64,000 nucleotides of DNA from Cercozoa sp. M6MM (taxonomy: Eukaryota > Endomyxa: Ascetosporea), in NCBI GenBank assembly GCA_040357565.1, contig JBDODJ010000004.1. One strand, given 5' to 3'. The position numbers and the translations under genes were made by a program. The notes below the pieces were generated by a model. It made no database searches. It was not told the origin of the DNA and saw only the letters and a list, made by a program, of their open reading frames with translations. Below, piece by piece: positions 46,874 to 58,446 of the stretch (positions are counted from its first letter, which is position 1; each line of letters opens with the position of its first letter).

Positions 46874-48916
46874 ATGCTTTCTATTTCGAGAACCCGAATC
46901 TCGGTTTGTGTGAAGCGGAACTGGGAGGTCGGTGGTCGGAGTGGCTTCGTCGGTGCGAGTGAGGCACTCACGGTTGTCGCCGTTGTCGCTGCATGTTTAG
47001 ATTCAGAGCGTTGGTGTACAGAATACAGTGCATGGGCACCAGCGAGCTTCAAACGTACCCGTTTTCTTGGAGGCAAGGGAACAGAGTGTTTGAGACGGTC
47101 TCGATTGTGTTGTCTAAACATCAGTTTCATTATTAAGAGTTCGTGGAGGCTGTATTTTAGCACCCGTACGACGTCGCAGAGCTTTTGTGCTCTGCACGAG
47201 ATCAAGCAGTTGGTGTTCAACGAACTGCTCCAGCGCGGCTAGCTCGTAGACGAGGTGGCGTGTGTTCTCCGCAGCCTATTTACATAACTTTGCTTTCAGA
47301 AGTGCAGTCTACTGCAACTGAACTGTTGCTACAATCAGCTGGTGACACACTAAGATACATTTACGCAATATCATTTGATGTAATACCTGCCGAATGACTT
47401 TATCTACCTGTTCGCTGGCTGTGGAGCCGCTGTCGGAATTACAGAGGGAGAGTGGAAGCAAGCTGAAAAGCGTCAAGTGCAAGAGGAAGGTCATCGTCGT
47501 CAATGAGATGACGAAGTTTCGATATGTCAAGGTAGAAGAGTATTTTAGAGCGAGCAAATTCGCTAGAGCGGGTAAGGTAAGAACTTGTAAACTTCTTCGG
47601 AATTCGCTAAAAGACCCGGTTTGGCGTCTCGGACAGACGATTTTACTGTTTAATACGTGGTTTATTCGAAAAATATAAATTCATGAGCAATCTTGACCAT
47701 GACTACAGCGCAGTATACAGTAATCGCGATTCTACGACAGCAGGCGTGTGCTTGCAGTCTGGAAGCTGCACTAACGCAAAGAATCATCTATGATGCGGCC
47801 TGCATTGGCATCGATAACGAATCGAAACACAGTGAGCGAAAGGAGCTCGGCAGGAATCGATAACGAAGTGAACTTGTTCCAGGCTCCTTCCGAACTCCGC
47901 GGTTTCCTGAACATTGTAAACGAGGCTTGCGAATTGCTTTTGCAGCACACACGTCTCGAAAGTTCCCCGCAGGCGCGACAAGTGGCCGCGGCATGTATGT
48001 CTTTCGATATCGCTGGCGTTATATCTTTAGAGAATGTGTTGTGTGCCTGCGCAGTAGCCGACACTGTGAGCAAAGCGGTGCATTTCCAAGCGAGAAACCA
48101 TCAACAATCCAAACATTCCTGCACTGATGAAAACACGCCGGCGAATTTGCAAGCACATAGTGTTAAAGCAGTGACGAGCAAGTTGCACGACAGTGTTGTT
48201 GCTGTGTCGCTCGTATACGCGCAGAACCAGCGACTTAAGCAGCACGCGCGCTGCTCAGTGCGAGGCAAGTCAAAACTAACTGAACCGGCAGGTAGCTTTG
48301 GCTCATTGTTTATCCTAAAGCAGAGCTGGAACGCATGCGAAGCGACATCAACAACATACGAAGCACTGTTCGACAGTTGCAGCGAGAACGGTATGTTCTG
48401 GACAATATCACAGGTGTACAGTACCTTCTGTTGTGCAAGTGTGTTCGTGCAGAGACAGTATTTTTGTGGTGTGCACCCGTGCCACCACTCAGCTACGCTC
48501 GCTGCAGAAACACAACGCGTATCTCCAAGATCGCTTGCTGCAGGTATCGTACATCTGGTTTACAGACACGTCCCGTGCATGAATGCGTTGAAGCAGAGAC
48601 TGCGAAACAACCGAGACGATGCCGCGCAAGCGGCGGTGCAAGCACGCTCATTGAGAGCAATTTTGCAGGAGGCTGCCACACTGCTCGGGTGCACTCTACC
48701 TCACCCGGTCGCGGAAGTGCCTCCCACACCCTGTTTGCAAGCAGCCACTTCCTTGACTGGTACAGTTGGTTTGTTGTTGTCTTTAATGTGTGAAAGTCAG
48801 TGGGCAATATACAACTCATGAGAACAGGACGTCTGCAAGAAGCCTGCTACGTTGCGCAGTGCATCGTCGAACACGTTGTAAGGAAGGTCCAACAACTGAA
48901 CGTCACGGTGCATTGA
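46874..48916 (+). CDS. Unknown intron-rich protein with C-terminal coiled coil
   Basis: Not recognised. Plus-strand exon pieces include ALHEIKQLVFNELLQR (about 47195), EVQSTATELLLQSAGDT, KLKSVKCKRKVIVVNEMTKF (about 47460), QACACSLEAALTQRIIYDAA (about 47740), APSELRGFLNIVNEACELLL with QHTRLESSPQARQVAAA (about 47880-47990), LHDSVVAVSLVYAQNQRLK, ELERMRSDINNIRSTVRQLQ (about 48330), LRSLQKHNAYLQDRLLQ and RSLRAILQEAATLLGCTLPH. A final exon LQEACYVAQCIVEHVVRKVQ ends at TGA 48914-48916. The last third is strongly helical with coiled-coil heptads. The ATG at 46874 (MLSISRTRISV) is tentative, and several joins in 46900-47700 are unresolved. A cytoskeletal or scaffold role would be a guess. Confidence 0.5.
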
Positions 48917-49264
48917 TTACTCGTACAAAAAAGTCCAGTAGTCCATATCAGTTGCAAGTGCTGTACAACTCAGGGATCCAGTTGAGTGAGTAGCGTAGTA
49001 CTTAGAACGGAAATGAACCACAAGACGGACAACCCACGAGAAAACAGAGAAAAAACACACCAACCAAGAAAACCTGCCCGAATTAAACTATAAATCGTGC
49101 TGCTTCGCAACTAAACATACGTGCACGCCCGTGTATACTCAGAAAACTCGAATACAGCGGAGTCTGTTTTTGATCCCATGCCTCGGGAGCGCCGGGAACA
49201 ATAATTCAAAATTTCGCGCGCCACAAGTTTGTCGTTTGGGTCTCAACAACGATCTCACACAAAT
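48917..49264. other. Intergenic/promoter region 5' of RPSA
   Basis: These 348 bp hold the 3' end of the coiled-coil gene and the RPSA promoter. TTTCGCGC at about 49210-49217 fits an E2F-like core. Nothing else is recognised. Confidence 0.4.
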
Positions 49265-50257
49265 ATGGTGCGTTACCCTGCTGCGCTCTGCGGTTCGGCG
49301 CGTTTTTTTGCGTTTGGCGGCTGCTCGCGGAGAGCTGCTTCGCGCACTGCTCAGCTAGTGTGTGAGTGATGCGAACGTTGTTTCTGTGTGTTCTGCGGGA
49401 TTGTATGCTGGATTTGTATTTTTGTGCTGTGTGCTGTTGACAGATTCCGGAGCTTTCCCATGACGATCTGTCGCTGATGCTGGCCGCCAGCACGCACATC
49501 GGTTGCGAGAACTGCGAGTCGGCTATGAAGCAGTACTCGCCGAAGACCAACAAGGCTGGTGTGCACCTCATCAACCCGGCCATGACCTGGGAGAAGATCC
49601 AGCTCGCCGCGCGCATCATTGTCGCCGTCGAGAACCCGGCCGATGTTGTGTGCCTGTCGCAGCGCGAGTACGGCCAGCGCCCGTGCTACAAGTTCGCCCA
49701 GCACACCGTACTGCTTGTTTTTAGTTTGATTGGTGTGTCGTGTGATCTGACACACTCGTGTGTTTCAGGGTGCCACGTCGATCTCGGGCCGTTTCCGCCC
49801 GGGTACGTTCACGAACCACAACCAGAAGAAGGGCTACTTCAAGGAGGCTCGCGTTCTGATCGTGACGGACCCGCAGAAGGACCATCAGCCGATCAACGAG
49901 TCGTTCTACGTGAACATGCCGGTGATTGCTTTCGCCGACACGGACTCGTCGCTCAAGGGTGTCGATGTCGCCATCCCGATCAACACCAAGGGTAAGGAGT
50001 CGATCGCCGTGGCCATGTACCTGCTGGCCCGTGAGGTGCTCCGCATGCGTGGTGAGCTCGCCCGCGACGTCGAGTGGGACGTCCCGGTCGATCTGTTCCT
50101 GCACCGCGAGCTCGCCGAGATCGAGCGCCTGCAGGCCGAGGAGGAGGCCGCCGCCGAGGCTGGCGAGGAGGACGAGTACGCCCCGGTCGCCGCCGAGACC
50201 GCCGACGCTGCCTACCTCGACAAGGAGTACGAGAACGTCGACCTCATGGCCAGCTAA
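49265..50257 (+). CDS. RPSA: Small ribosomal subunit protein SA (uS2, laminin-receptor family)
   Basis: uS2 of the 40S subunit. The proposed start codon ATG 49265-49267 is itself the whole coding part of exon 1; the intron 49268-49443 (GTGCGT...ACAG) leads to IPELSHDDLSLMLAASTHIG. Diagnostic segments are TWEKIQLAARIIVAVENPAD, YKFAQHTGATSISGRFRPGT (joined over intron 49708-49768), FTNHNQKKGYFKEARVLIVT with DPQKDHQP, VDVAIPINTKGKESI and MYLLAREVLRMRG. An acidic Glu/Ala tail ends at TAA 50255-50257. Codon choice is strongly C-ending, as expected for high expression. Against the usual sequence, GTHLG...MxxYIxKRR is replaced by STHIGCENCESAMKQYSPKT, so this is a divergent uS2. Other starts are possible, but no other upstream ATG gives a longer open frame into the acceptor. 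Confidence 0.88.
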
Positions 50258-50471
50258 GTCATTGTGTGACGCCAGCTCGTTTGTTACGTTTGCACCCAAA
50301 CTCAAAAAACTCAGCACCGAACGTTAAAACTAAACAACTCGACGGTCCAAGTCGGGACTGAAGTCAAAATGTCGTACTGATCAAGTCAAGTCGAGTATGA
50401 GTGAAATTGAAGCATTTTAGGAACGAGATTATTTCTTGCCGCATGAAGAAGCCAACGCTGCTTCGTTCACG
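50258..50471. terminator. Short convergent 3' region, RPSA / coiled-coil gene
   Basis: 214 bp between two facing stop codons must hold both 3' UTRs and polyadenylation sites. No repeat is present. Confidence 0.4.
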
Positions 50472-52692
50472 TTAGATGAGAAGCACATCGAAGAGACCGC
50501 CTTGAGTTGCAGCCTTGTTGCTGTTGCTAGGGGTTTCCGTGTCGTCTTCCTCTTGCAACGCAGCACCTTGCGCAGACAAAAACTCGCGGAATGACTGCTG
50601 CTTGACTGCTCAGAGCAAACAGGCGTTCAAAAAAAGCCCTGGCACAAATGGTTGGGTTGTTAGGTGCGCTACCTTCGCGCAAAGCGACCTCAAGTTCGAG
50701 CAGAGCCTGCTCGTGCTGCTGACGCAGGTCACGCTCGCGCTGCTGCAGCGCCTCAATCTGCCGGTCCTTGGCAGTGTTGCCGTAAAGGAGCTGCATGCAG
50801 TGCAACAAAGAAACAAGCAGGTTACATGCCACCAGCAGGAACAGGAAGAGAGAGGCAAAAGCAAAAACCTGAAATTCCATGTCGGCCTTCTCATCCTCGA
50901 GTGTCTTGGCGAGCTGCTTGACCTTGCGACTCTTGTCCTTCATCGAGTCGCGCTCCTTGCGCACGTCTCGCACCATCTTCTGCAGGAGACTGTTGCGCAT
51001 TTGCAGCTGCTCACAGAGGACACATCCGAGGGCAGGAGACAGCGGGGGGGGGGGGGTCAAGACGGAGTCAATACCGTCTCGAGTTCCTCCATCTGCGAGG
51101 TGAGCTGCTTGTGCTTCATTCGAAGCGAGCGCTGCGCCTCCTCTTTCGTCGTTCGGCTTTGCAGCAACGCCTACGGAGAGAAAGTAACAACAAAGGTGAC
51201 CGTCAGGGGGGGGGGGGGGGGGGCAACAAAAATAAAGCACCTCCTCAAGCTCGGCCATGCGACGCATCTTGGCAGCGACTTCGCCGCGCTGCTTCTTGAG
51301 TTCTTCCAACTCGGCCACTTCGGCCTAAGACAAAAGCGATATACACACGTATACAATACAAGCAACACACATACGATGGGGACATACACGAAGTCGATCG
51401 TTTTCGAGTCGCATGCGCTCGAGCGAGTCAGCGTTTTCCTCGAGCAGCGTGCGATCCTGCACGTGCTGCTCCTCCATGTGCTTTTGCCGCACCTCGTACT
51501 GCACAATACACATCCAAAGGCAAAGATAAAGAATAGCCAGCCTAAGGAAATCAAGGAGGGTACCTGTGCAACCTCATCTCGGAGTGCCTGGACATCACCG
51601 GCGTCGGTTTCACGCAGTTCCTGAAACCATGAATGGAGTAACGGTCAGGAGGGTAATAAAGCTAGACGGAAAGGTACCTGGCACTCACGTTCAAGATCAT
51701 CGATGTTCTGTTGCATGGCTTGCATGCCTGCTTTCTACTCACGGGCATGAGGTAAAGAAGCACAGGGTTTAGGGGATAACACGAAAGGTATATTTACCAG
51801 GTAGTCGCTCTTCTCGTCGGCCTCCTTTTGCAGTTTCTGTTTTACATTGGCAGGCACACATTATACAAAGAAACACACTGACGGAACAAAGGACACCTCA
51901 AGTTGCTCGTGCAAGCGTTCGATCTCATCTGTGGATAGCACGTGCAACAATTTCTCCATTTTATCCTCCCATTATCACATACCAGCTTGATCACGATCGC
52001 GTTTCTTGATCGACTCAATCAGCTGCAGTTCCTTCTCGCTTTAAATAGGAAACACAATATGAGTTAAAGTAAGAGTGGAGTCGAGACAAAGGATTAACAA
52101 GATAAGGTAGGCAAAGGGTGAAGAGGTACCCTTGCTCGGCCAGTTCGACACGAAGCTGCGATGCTGACGACCGACGCTGTGGCATTTCCTCGTCGGCAAA
52201 GTCGCCTTCTTCTCTGCGGTATTACAAAACACATACCAACCGACTGAAGACAACATTGGGAACAACTCAATTGCACCCAACAATGTAAGACAGTTGACGC
52301 GTGAATTGCGTGTGTTTAGACGCGAGTTCCTGCCAACAGACTCATGTGTGCAAACACACAGATGTATTGCGTTCTTGCAGATACCTCTAGCTGCGCCTTT
52401 CGATCTTCGTTCAGTGACGTGTGAGCTGAAAGTTTACTCTCCAGGTCTTCTATACGACGGAGCACTAGCACACAAACACAAACGTATCTCACAGATCAGA
52501 AGGGACGGGGCGGGAGGGGGGGGGTACAGAGTTGTCGTTCTGCAGGCGTCATTGGCGCCGTCGCACTCCGCGTGGAAGCTACATATTGCGTACAACATCG
52601 GGTTTGTATGCGTACACAAACACATTGGCCGGATAGACTCGTGACTTACACGGCGTTCGCGGTGTCGCTTGCCGCGAGGACCCGAGGCCCAT
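50472..52692 (-). CDS. Long coiled-coil protein, family not assigned
   Basis: The start is 52692-52690 (MGLGSSRQATPRTP), with a strong GTAAGT donor. Exon 2 gives STRSATAPMTPAERQL, then RRIEDLESKLSAHTSLNEDR and a nearly continuous heptad-rich chain: EKELQLIESIKKRDRDQ, KLQKEADEKSDYL, ELRETDAGDVQALRDEVA, AELEELKKQRGEVAAKMRRM, RMKHKQLTSQMEELET, CEQLQMRNSLLQKMVRDVRK, LEDEKADMEFQ and RQIEALQQRERDLRQQHEQA. The C-terminus is low in charge, ending GGLFDVLLI with the stop at 50474-50472. Introns include G homopolymers on the plus strand (C tracts in the transcript). No globular domain is seen. A Golgi, centrosomal or ciliary scaffold is possible, but nothing in the sequence decides it. MGLGSS could also be an N-myristoylation signal. 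Confidence 0.7.
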
Positions 52693-53035
52693 TCTTTTTT
52701 TTTGTCAGTGAACTACGCGCGTTGCAGACACCCTGGGATCTACAAGTACGAATACACGATGTACGAGTCGCTAAGCGTCCAAGGGGTCGTACTTGGTACA
52801 GCTGGGTGCAGGTTGATACCTCCCTTAACTGCTTTGTCCGGTACACTTGGACCAGGGTGGTCATGTTGGTTTTAAGTGTGCAGCAAGTAGCCGTGGGAGT
52901 GCACATTAGTGCGTAAAACGTGCGCTTGCTTCGTTGCTGTCTCTGGTGCACCTCTTTAGCACACACTATAGCAGATCACAGGGGAATTCGCAAGAAAGCA
53001 GACCGCCCCAACATTGTGCAGGCTGGGTTGAAATA
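52693..53035. promoter_or_regulatory. Divergent promoter region, coiled-coil gene / ABHD17-like
   Basis: 343 bp between opposed start codons, with no recognisable element. Confidence 0.4.
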
Positions 53036-54967
53036 ATGGGCGGCTTTCTGTCGTCGCTGATCTTCCAGCCGCCACGCCGGTCATCCAGCCGGCCCGTGCT
53101 TCCCCGGATGCGAATGATTCCGTCGGTATCCGCAACTGAGCTTTCCATTAGAAAAAGGGTTTATTCAATTTATTTTTGCATCCCCGAACAGGGCCGCTCG
53201 GGTGAGCGCGAGATTTGCACGTTTTTCTGCGACATTGGGGCACCTGTGACGGTGCTGTTTTCGCACGGCAACGCTGAGGACATTGAGATGCTGCTGCCTT
53301 TCTTTGTGAACGAGTTGTGTCCAAAAGTCGGCGTCAACGCGCTGCTGTACGACTACGCGTGCTACGGGCATAGCGACCGCACTACGCTCTCACAGGAGGC
53401 CATCTTTGACGATGCCCGTGCTGCCTATCGACACCTCACTGGTACGCATGCATGGCATCACAGACCCGAAAATTCTCAGTCATGCAGAAACCTTGAGAAA
53501 GGACCCAAGGAACATTGTTCTCTTTGGTCGGTCGCTCGGCGCTTGTGTACCACCACGTTTATGCTTTCAAGGGTTAGAGGTATCACACTGCTGGTTGTGT
53601 AGGTGACAACACACCTTGCATCAGAGCTGGATGACCCAATTTTAGGCGTGATTCTGCAGGCACCAATGTAGGCTACCTTTCCTCCTCCTAGTCTGGTGTA
53701 CAGATGTCCTTCGCTGCAGGTTGTCTATCTACCGGATAGCCCTGCGACTGAGGTTCTCTCTGCCTGGTATGTTTTACTTGTGCGTGAGCACAAAATAAAA
53801 ATTGCTTGACCGTGATAAACTCAGGAGATGCGCTATGTAATATCGATAAGGTGCAGCGCATACAGCGGCCTGTTATGGTTCTTTAGTACTCTTTTTGGCA
53901 TGAGTGCTTGTGAGTTTGCAGTGTGTTGACGTACTGTGCAGATCATCCACGGTGTTAAGGATGAAGTTATTCCCTTCTGGCACGGCGTGGCATGTACTTT
54001 GTACTTTGAAAATGCGCCCACATACATATGCGAACGTGAGAGTTGTGCAGTAAACGACAAGCTCGTGTATCGAGTGCCCGCCTTGTTTCTCGAGGCACAA
54101 CACAACGACGTTGAGGGTATTCGCTGTCGCACTGGCTGCGCACTGGCTGGCTGTATCTAGCCTTGTATGTGTATGTATGTGTGTGTGTGTGAACAGTCTT
54201 GTTCGGCAGTGCAGTCTTCTGTGCGCTGCGCGAGTTTTTTCAGGTATCCGCTTTGTATGCATGTTGTGTCACCAGCCTATGGTTGTGACTGGTCGCACAG
54301 GTGGCACGTGCTTTTGATCGGTGCGATGCCTGCGATTGTGCAAGTGACGTTCCGGTACCGCTTCACTCACTGCACGTGACTTGGGTGTCTTCAAAGATAC
54401 GGTGGCCTGTCAACGTTCTAGCACACGCAACAGTGCAGACAAAAAGCACTGGACCGCGCCTTTTCCGCAATCACACGCATTTCTTGTGTAAGCTTTCGTT
54501 GTTTCCCACTATTTGCCGTGTCCTTGATGCTTGAATTCTCTATGGCAGCACAATGGCTACGTGTCGCGTGACACACTTGACAACAGCTACGACCAGCACT
54601 ACCTTGGCAGCAGTGGTACAGGACTCCTTCTGGTTGCATGCATGTAAGCATCAGACTGTGCTTACTCTCTTTGTTTTTCTCTGTGCAGGTGACGAAGAGG
54701 CCAGAGTAGCCACACCGAATTCTGTGAGTGCACTCCTGGTATCGCGTGTGACTTTTGCGATTGGTTCGTATCTGCGCCTCACATTTACACTGTTCGGGTT
54801 GCTTACCACAGAGAGACGAGGAGGCACAGGACTCACCACGAACACAGGTAGCTAACGAAACTTGCTGGCTTGCAATCGTGACGCTTGTTTTTGATGTTTC
54901 CATTTTTTTTGACGTGCAGGCACGGCCCGTGCTACTGGGTTACGACACTGGCGTCGAATTCGGTTGA
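53036..54967 (+). CDS. Alpha/beta hydrolase, ABHD17 (FAM108)-like
   Basis: ABHD17 enzymes are membrane-anchored serine hydrolases that remove palmitate from proteins such as Ras. ATG 53036 opens MGGFLSSLIFQPPRRSS. Conserved parts are PVTVLFSHGNAEDIEMLLPF (oxyanion-hole region, HGN), LLYDYACYGHSDRTTLSQEA, IVLFGRSLGA (nucleophile elbow GxSxG, about 53518-53547), DPILGVILQAPM, IIHGVKDEVIPFWHG (catalytic Asp region, about 53940-53985) and FLEAQHNDVEG (catalytic His, about 54090). The nucleophile, acid and histidine are all present. A C-terminal extension after LREFFQ continues through several exons to ARPVLLGYDTGVEFG, stop 54965-54967; its joins are less certain. The N-terminus has no Cys cluster for palmitoylation, but fits the N-myristoylation pattern (Gly2, Ser6). 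Confidence 0.78.
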
Positions 54968-55350
54968 CTCTTGGGTACTGCTAGACTCTGCTGTGGCTCG
55001 GCCAGACGGGAGATCGACTACGCTAAGCTTAAAATAGATCGGACTCGCGGCGGTGTGCGAGGACTTTGTACTTTCAGACATATCGTCGGTTGGACAACTA
55101 TGCCGCCGCCGGACATGCCAGCCAGGGCCAATGTAACTAAAGCCGTTTGGGTTGTTGACTAGCGTGGATGAGCCGCCCGGTGCAGTTTAAACTACGACCA
55201 ATCGAATCGAATTAGTCTTCACGTGTTCGGTCATTTTCGTTTCCAGTCAGTTTGCCAGCCGCACGGCAGAGGCGGGCGGCGTTTCACTGGCAGTCTATTC
55301 CCTGGAGTGCGGTCGCCCAGGAGTGTAGCCGGGGTGTGCGTGCGTTTGCG
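54968..55350. other. Convergent intergenic region
   Basis: 383 bp of 3' UTR sequence between the ABHD17-like gene and the minus-strand PNRC-like gene. No supportable feature. The 3' end of the minus gene could extend into it if the final GTAC is a splice donor. Confidence 0.4.
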
Positions 55351-56160
55351 TCAAATGCACTGGCAAGTTCTGTACGTAGGAAAATAAACGGATCGATCGC
55401 GAACACGAACAGTGGGGTCACTTGTGACCTGACTGCCCGGGCTAGAGCCAAGGCGATTCTGTGTTACACTCGGGTAGGTCGGAGCCTGGTGTCCGAAAGG
55501 CAAGCGCGGCGGCGACATGTGCGGACCGGGCGCGAAACGGCGCTGCTGCGGGTGCTGTCGCTGCTGCGCGTAGTGCGCTGGCTGAGCAGCGTAGGGCTGT
55601 GTCGGATAGACAGAGTGCTGTTGTTGCTGCTGTTGTTGCGGATGATGTTGCGGATTATGCTGTGGGCGCTGCTGCCGCAGGTGCTCGTGTTGCAGGCTCG
55701 GATGCCTGTGCGCTGGCATTGTGCCTGCACGACACAGATAGATACACGGATTAAACAACGGCCAAAACACGCATTGCGTGCACCTGGCTGCACGGCGATG
55801 GGGTGCGGCGGCGATCGCTCGAACTCCTGCTGCAGCCACGTTGGCAGTGGAACTTCGGAGCACGCTGGCACCGCTGTAAACGAGCCGCCTGCCCAAAGCT
55901 CTTCGTCATCCTGCAAAGAAGCAAAAAGGGTAAAACTACGACAAGAGTCCCCTCAGGAGACACGACATACGAGGTCGTCTTTGCTTGGGTGCTTCGTTCT
56001 CGGCTGACGCTTCTTGCTCTTCTTTTTCTTGCTACTGCCCGCTGACGATGTCCTGACACAAGAACAAAATAGTGTCGACAAACACTTTTTGGGGTAAAAG
56101 AAAAAACGAAACCTACTTTGGTGCAGAGCTATCGAACCAAAAATCCAATTCTGGTGTCAT
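55351..56160 (-). CDS. Small low-complexity protein with a PNRC/Edc1-like proline motif
   Basis: ATG 56160-56158 gives MTPELDFWFDSSAPK, a GTAGG-type donor, then TSSAGSSKKKKSKKRQPRTK (a nuclear-localisation-like basic patch) and DDEELWAGGSFTAVPACSEV followed by PLPTWL. The order W-A-G-x-x-F...P...S-x-x-P-x-P resembles the short linear motif by which PNRC and Edc1-type proteins bind the decapping coactivator Dcp1. The last exon is a Gln/His/Pro-rich region (HPQQQQQQQHSVYPTQPYAA) ending TYRTCQCI, stop 55353-55351. The low-complexity tail is common in mRNA-decay and P-body proteins. Identification depends on one motif and is tentative; an alternative last exon after GTACAG at about 55375 cannot be excluded. 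Confidence 0.5.
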
Positions 56161-56463
56161 TCCAAGTCAAGTGCTGTATTTGGGCGACCCCAGCAACTGA
56201 AAGCTTCCCTTTCTTTTGGTCGTCGCGCTCAAAGCACACAGACAAAAACTCTGGTCGTTTCAACTACTGAATGTGCTTGACTACTTGAGCCACTGCATTC
56301 CTTGGCTTGGTTGGATGTTGTACAGTCATTGAAATCTGAATCTGTACAATGGCCGCTGGCCGTCGATGAGTTTAACTTGCTCAGTGCCTTCGGATGTTTT
56401 CGCACTTGCCGCCAAGGAGTTTTCAAGTTTTGTTGAGCTGTCTAAAAGAAAGCAGAATCAGCG
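56161..56463. promoter_or_regulatory. Divergent promoter region
   Basis: About 303 bp between the start of the PNRC-like gene and the SR-rich membrane protein. No named element. An upstream ATG at 56366 opens a frame not continuous with the SR-rich exon unless spliced. Confidence 0.35.
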
Positions 56464-58446
56464 ATGCGCTTCCGGCGCAAGAAGCGCTCACGTTCCCGAA
56501 GATCGACTCGATCTACGTCGGGGTCGCGCAGTCGCACTGCGAAGTCGAGAAGTTCAACCGAGTCAGTTCCAAAGTCGCGTGGGTCTGCATCAACGTTGCG
56601 TTCGCAGTCCAAGCCTCAAGATGTTGTCACAGCGCAGAAAGACAGGCCCGCCTCTGTCCTGACCGGCGAAACCTTTCATACCCCGAGCGGCAAAGATCAC
56701 AAGTACACCCTCAATGAGAAGATCCGACTCACAATACGCAAGACACCATGGCCGCGTGCGTGTCTTCGTCTGCCACTGTGTGGCGGTTGTTTCAAGTACA
56801 CAACGTTTCTTCATCTGAGAACTAAGTTACAGCTCTACAGCATAATGGTTGGGGCTGTGCAGATGCCGTTGCTTCCGTCGGTGGCCAAAATGCCAGTTTT
56901 GCTGCATGATAATGGCGCCATTTCTGTGCCTCTACTTCGTGTGGATACTCTTCGTCGTGCTCGGCATCTGGCTGCTCAACTACTCGGACGCTGGCCTCAC
57001 GGTCGTCACGTCAAACGACCTTTGCGGCAACAACGGGTACCGTGGATTTGTTTCGTCAACATTAAGCAAACTAAACAACTCAATCGTTGAGGTCTGCTGC
57101 GTTCAGGCGTGTGTTGGTTGAGTTTGGTGGTGAGCTGACGTCATCGATTCTGTTTCATGCTGACATTCGCTCATTCAAAGTGGATGCTGTATCCGTGGTG
57201 GACCCCCGTCTCGGTCGTTCGAGCAACCAAGCTGGGTCACTACGCTCTATTGGACGCCTAGAGGCCCCTGTGCCGGAAAGACCACTCGACACGGTAGTCA
57301 AGGTGGGTGGACCGAACCAAGACTATCGCTTTGTAGCTGCACTGCAGACGATGGTTAACTCGACGCGTCAGACTGCCGCAGGAATCGCGTTGCGGAGGTA
57401 AACGCATGTCCCTAGGGTGCCGCAGTGTTCTTTTAGTGTTTTGTTCTCTGCTGCTGTGCAGGGTATTGTCAGGCCAACCACTAGTGCTGGACCTAGACGT
57501 GAAAACAGACCTGGTCACGTGGTCATTCTTGATACCCATGTATGTCAAACCACGGCGTCGTGTGCGTGTCACTTTCGACGCAGGTATCCAAGATGAAACC
57601 CTTTAAACTTAGTTGCGCTCCACACGCGATAAATATTATACTACAGGCGCAAACAAGACTGGCACTTCGACCAACCGTACGAGCAACACGGTGTGGCAGA
57701 TACGCAGTGTGTCCGCAGCACGTGCGCGGCCTGTGACGGCAGTGATTGCGCTGCTGACAGATGCTCCAATCGATATTGTGGTTCCTTCGCTTGGGTGGAT
57801 TTTGGTAAATTTAACATTAGTACAGACATATCACTAATATACCCCATTCATTCTACACTTCAACATAGTTTGAGGACGGGAACGAGGTGGCAAGAGTGGA
57901 GACGTCTGATTTTACGTGGAAGCGAGGCACGGAGGCTAGGAGTAAGGTGGCCTACGAGCAGACTTCGTGCGTGTTTAAATGTTGTTACGTAGCCACGTTG
58001 ACGGTAAAGCAGGCAATCGAAGGCAGCGACGAATCCGTTCGCTTGCTTCTGTCGTCGATATCTTCTGCTACCCAATCGGTACATTCGGGTGTTGATGACA
58101 CAAATATGTAAGTTTACAGCCAGTTCGTATGCACAGGGAACGGCGCCGCAGCTTGCCGTTGCCGGTTGGCCGCAGTACGTCGCCCCTGGTATCAATCATC
58201 CACACTGAACACTTGCAAATGCTTTTAGTTAATGCTTCTTCTACTGGCGCAGGACGCGTGGATGCGACAACCGGCTCGGATAGTTGCATCTTGCAACGGT
58301 CTATCAATGCAATTTGGCCTCCCGCCGTACGTGCTTCCAACTTAGGTCTGTGAAAAAATTTCGGTAGTTAATGGTTCCTTTCGAAGGATGTCGGGACATC
58401 GCCGCAGGACATTCAAAGTGAGTTCAACTTCGACATCGACGTGTGA
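56464..58446 (+). CDS. Single-pass membrane protein with Arg/Ser-rich N-tail and LEA-like/DUF3712-like lumenal domain
   Basis: ATG 56464 begins MRFRRKKRSRSRRSTRSTSG, a highly basic Ser/Arg tail, then GETFHTPSGKDHKYTLNEKI. After one or two introns a clear transmembrane helix follows, FLCLYFVWILFVVLGIWLLN (about 56924-56985), leading to NYSDAGLTVV. The remainder is beta-rich and fits the LEA14/DUF3712 pattern: LVLDLDVKTDLVTWSFLIPM with YVKPRRRVRVTFDA, RPVTAVIALLTDAPIDIVVP, then SLGWILFEDGNEVARVETSD. It ends DVGTSPQDIQSEFNFDIDV, TGA 58444-58446. With a basic cytosolic N-tail, a type II topology is inferred. In fungi, DUF3712 proteins sit on the vacuole or plasma membrane and are uncharacterised. 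The basic tail could bind acidic lipids. Confidence 0.6.

Noticed and set aside
46542-46913. A 123-residue plus-strand ORF starting at the MITE
   Set aside because: Its first half is the MITE with its inverted ends, and it has no homology-like features.
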